NCBI GenBank assembly: GCA_027076245.1
Contig: JALTKC010000048.1
Coordinates: 1-7,718 of the forward strand
DNA: 7,718 nucleotides
From: Gammaproteobacteria bacterium
GTDB taxonomy: Bacteria; Pseudomonadota; Gammaproteobacteria; GRL18
Direction of reading: 5' to 3'
The notes below the pieces were generated by a model that saw nothing but the letters and a program-made list of their open reading frames with translations, was not told where the DNA came from and did not search any database. Within the stretch, counting starts at the first letter, position 1. Each line of letters starts with the position of its first letter. Positions 6,072 to 7,718 of this stretch are shown piece by piece. The position numbers and the translations under genes were made by a program.

Positions 6072-6129
6072 ATCACCTGCAGGATTTCCCTGAATTAAGC
6101 TAATTTTTAATAAAAGCACATAAAAATAG

Positions 6130-6156
6130 TGATCAGGCTGACCTGTCAATTTTTTT
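6130..6156 (+). terminator. Terminator-like hairpin in the ccoN leader
   Basis: TGA-(T)-CAGG and CCTG-TCA form a 7-bp stem with one bulged T and a CTGA loop (6130-6148), followed by A and seven T residues (6150-6156). The shape is that of a Rho-independent terminator, but it ends only 37 bp before the ccoN ATG. It could be an attenuator, the end of a short RNA, or a block on read-through from the left. A -10-like TGTAAT (6168-6173) just after it could start a very short ccoN leader. Confidence 0.6.
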
Positions 6157-6193
6157 GGGTAATTTTTTGTAATGATTAATTGTGGAGAACACT

Positions 6194-7630
6194 ATGGAAG
6201 AAGCTGCAGCGGAGCAGAAGTATAACTTCGACGTTGTTCGCTGGTTTGCCGTAATGACCGCCGTCTACCTGGTAGTGGGTGCGTTGGTGGGGGTATATAT
6301 TGCCTCCGAATTGGCATGGCCGGTGCTCAATCTGGACAGTCCTTACTTATCGTTTGGACGTTTACGACCTTTACATACCAATGCGGTAATTTTCGCATTT
6401 GGCGGATGTATTCTGATGGCTACCGCGTTTTACACGGTACAGCGTACCTGCGGTGTCAGACTCTGGAGTGATAAACTGGCATGGTTTACCTTCTGGGGAT
6501 GGAATCTGATTATTGTTTCTGCAGTCATCACTCTGCCTTTAGGTATCACTCAGTCTAAAGAATACGCAGAGCTGGAATGGCCGATTGACCTGGCCATTGC
6601 GGTAGTCTGGCTGTCCTATATGTTCAATTTCATGATGACCATTGCTAACCGTAAAACCAAGCACATTTATGTGTCTAACTGGTTCTTTATGGGTATGATG
6701 ATTATGATCACCATTCTGCACGTGGTTAACAGTGCTGCTATCCCTGTCGGTGCCTTCAAATCCTATTCGGTTTATTCCGGTGTACAGGATGCCATGATTC
6801 AGTGGTGGTGGGGTCATAATGCGGTGGGTTTCTACCTGACTGCGGGCTTCCTGGGTATTATGTACTACTTCGTTCCTAAGCAGGCCAATCGTCCTGTGTT
6901 CTCTTATCGTTTATCTGTTATTCACTTCTGGGCTCTGATGTTCGGTTATGTATGGCTGGGTGCTCACCACCTGCAGTACACTGCATTGCCTGACTGGACC
7001 GGTTCGTTAGGGGCTGCAGTTTCCATGGCCATGATTATTCCATCATGGGGTGGTGCGGTTAATGGTATGATGACCTTATCCGGTGCCTGGGACAAATTGC
7101 GTAATGACTACGTATTACGCTTCCTGATCATGTCTCTGGCCTTCTATGCAATGTCCACTTTTGAAGGCCCGATTATGTCCATCAAGACAGTAAACGCGCT
7201 GTCTCACTATACTGACTGGACTATTGGTCACGTACACTCCGGTGCTCTGGGCTGGGTGGCTATGGTAGGTATTGGTGCGCTGTATCACATGATTCCTAAA
7301 GTTTTCCATACCCCAATGTATTCTCAGAAACTGATTAATATGCACTTCTGGACTGCCACCGTTGGTACTGTGGTTTACATTGTTGCTATGTGGGTGTCCG
7401 GTATTATGCAGGGTCTGATGTGGCGTGCTTATGATGAGTACGGTACTCTGGCATACACCTTTGCCGAATCTGTAGAAGCTATGCATCCATACTACGCAAT
7501 GCGTGCTATTGGCGGCGGTATCTTCTTACTGGGTGCAGTAATTATGCTGTATAACATTATTATGACTGTCCTGAAAGCTAAGAGCGAAGGCACAGTTAAA
7601 GCGGCACAAACTGCTGCTGTAACAGCATAA
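6194..7630 (+). CDS. ccoN: cbb3-type cytochrome c oxidase subunit I (CcoN)
   Basis: Catalytic subunit of the high-affinity, proton-pumping cbb3 oxidase in the inner membrane, which reduces oxygen to water under microaerobic conditions. The start is ATG 6194, with GGAG at 6184-6187 six bp upstream; a GTG at 6182 is in frame but its codons overlap that ribosome binding site. The product has 478 residues with about 12 hydrophobic helices, the normal size. All metal ligands are visible: H61 (LHTNAV) and H348 for low-spin heme b, H346 for the high-spin heme, and H208 (WWGHNAV), H258 and H259 (LGAHHL) for CuB. Y252 is placed for the His-Tyr cross-link known in cbb3 enzymes. These positions are each one higher than in the Pseudomonas stutzeri enzyme. 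It is the first gene of the operon; the next gene starts 14 bp after its stop. Confidence 0.97.
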   Translation: MEEAAAEQKYNFDVVRWFAVMTAVYLVVGALVGVYIASELAWPVLNLDSPYLSFGRLRPLHTNAVIFAFGGCILMATAFYTVQRTCGVRLWSDKLAWFTFWGWNLIIVSAVITLPLGITQSKEYAELEWPIDLAIAVVWLSYMFNFMMTIANRKTKHIYVSNWFFMGMMIMITILHVVNSAAIPVGAFKSYSVYSGVQDAMIQWWWGHNAVGFYLTAGFLGIMYYFVPKQANRPVFSYRLSVIHFWALMFGYVWLGAHHLQYTALPDWTGSLGAAVSMAMIIPSWGGAVNGMMTLSGAWDKLRNDYVLRFLIMSLAFYAMSTFEGPIMSIKTVNALSHYTDWTIGHVHSGALGWVAMVGIGALYHMIPKVFHTPMYSQKLINMHFWTATVGTVVYIVAMWVSGIMQGLMWRAYDEYGTLAYTFAESVEAMHPYYAMRAIGGGIFLLGAVIMLYNIIMTVLKAKSEGTVKAAQTAAVTA

Positions 7631-7644
7631 GGAGGAGTTTTAAA
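7631..7644 (+). promoter_or_regulatory. Strong ribosome binding site after ccoN
   Basis: GGAGGAG at 7631-7637 directly follows the ccoN stop codon and lies 7 bp before ATG 7645. This near-perfect site fits strong, coupled translation of the second oxidase subunit. Confidence 0.8.
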
Positions 7645-7718
7645 ATGGCTTTTAATGATCCACAAGCAAATGAAACAGGCTTGCAGAGCAAGGCGGAACG
7701 TAATGTCTGGCTGATGGC
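7645..7718 (+). CDS. ccoO: Start of the next operon gene, probably ccoO (cut by right edge)
   Basis: Twenty-four codons from ATG 7645 remain open to the window end. The visible peptide is a polar N-terminus followed by AERNVWLM, where a hydrophobic helix seems to begin. CcoO, the membrane-anchored mono-heme c subunit that passes electrons to CcoN, normally follows ccoN and begins with a short polar stretch (EKNVGLM-like) before its anchor helix, so the call rests on order and this faint likeness. The heme motif CxxCH would lie beyond the edge. The polar head is somewhat longer than in the CcoO proteins I recall. Confidence 0.65.
   Translation, partial: MAFNDPQANETGLQSKAERNVWLM

Noticed and set aside
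3200..6150. ACCTGTCAATTT shared by the riboswitch leader (minus strand) and the ccoN leader (plus strand)
   Set aside because: A few exact 12-base matches are expected by chance in a window this size, and the surrounding bases do not match.
6182..6193. GTG at 6182 as the ccoN start
   Set aside because: The GGAG at 6184-6187 lies inside those codons and is ideally placed for ATG 6194, which also gives metal-ligand positions just one off the Pseudomonas stutzeri enzyme.

Overview
The window reads as chromosomal DNA of an AT-rich gammaproteobacterium that respires oxygen at low concentrations. The clues are an FNR/ANR-type oxygen sensor directly upstream of a cbb3 oxidase operon, a chromosomal VapBC module, and a c-di-GMP class I riboswitch. 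Genus cannot be fixed from this piece alone.

Left third (1-3089, minus strand): one very large gene, cut off by the left edge, encodes a membrane c-di-GMP enzyme of at least 1029 residues. Its order is signal peptide, periplasmic PhnD-like binding domain, one transmembrane helix, PAS, PAS, GGDEF, EAL. It is preceded by a 255-nt leader that contains a near-complete c-di-GMP-I (GEMM-I) riboswitch at 3237-3335, with a good sigma-70 promoter just ahead of it. This is the most interesting part of the window. The enzyme that should make and/or break down c-di-GMP appears to sit under an RNA sensor of the same molecule, which suggests a closed feedback loop.

Middle (3525-4902): a plus-strand gene for an unrecognised membrane-anchored protein (TTG start) converges on a minus-strand vapB-vapC toxin-antitoxin pair. 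The pair overlaps by one base and has a clear promoter carrying inverted and direct repeats.

Right third (5099-7718, plus strand): an FNR-family regulator has all four cluster cysteines but non-standard DNA-recognition and dimer-helix residues. Its intrinsic terminator follows. A 250-bp control region then holds a perfect 7-3-7 palindrome and a second terminator-like hairpin only 38 bp before ccoN. ccoN (cbb3 oxidase subunit I, all six metal-ligand histidines present) is complete. The next gene, probably ccoO, begins after a strong ribosome binding site and is cut by the right edge.

Intergenic stretches over 300 bp are 3090-3524 (riboswitch, promoter and inverted repeats) and 5855-6193 (two hairpins and a palindrome). 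No tRNA, rRNA, CRISPR array or insertion sequence was seen.
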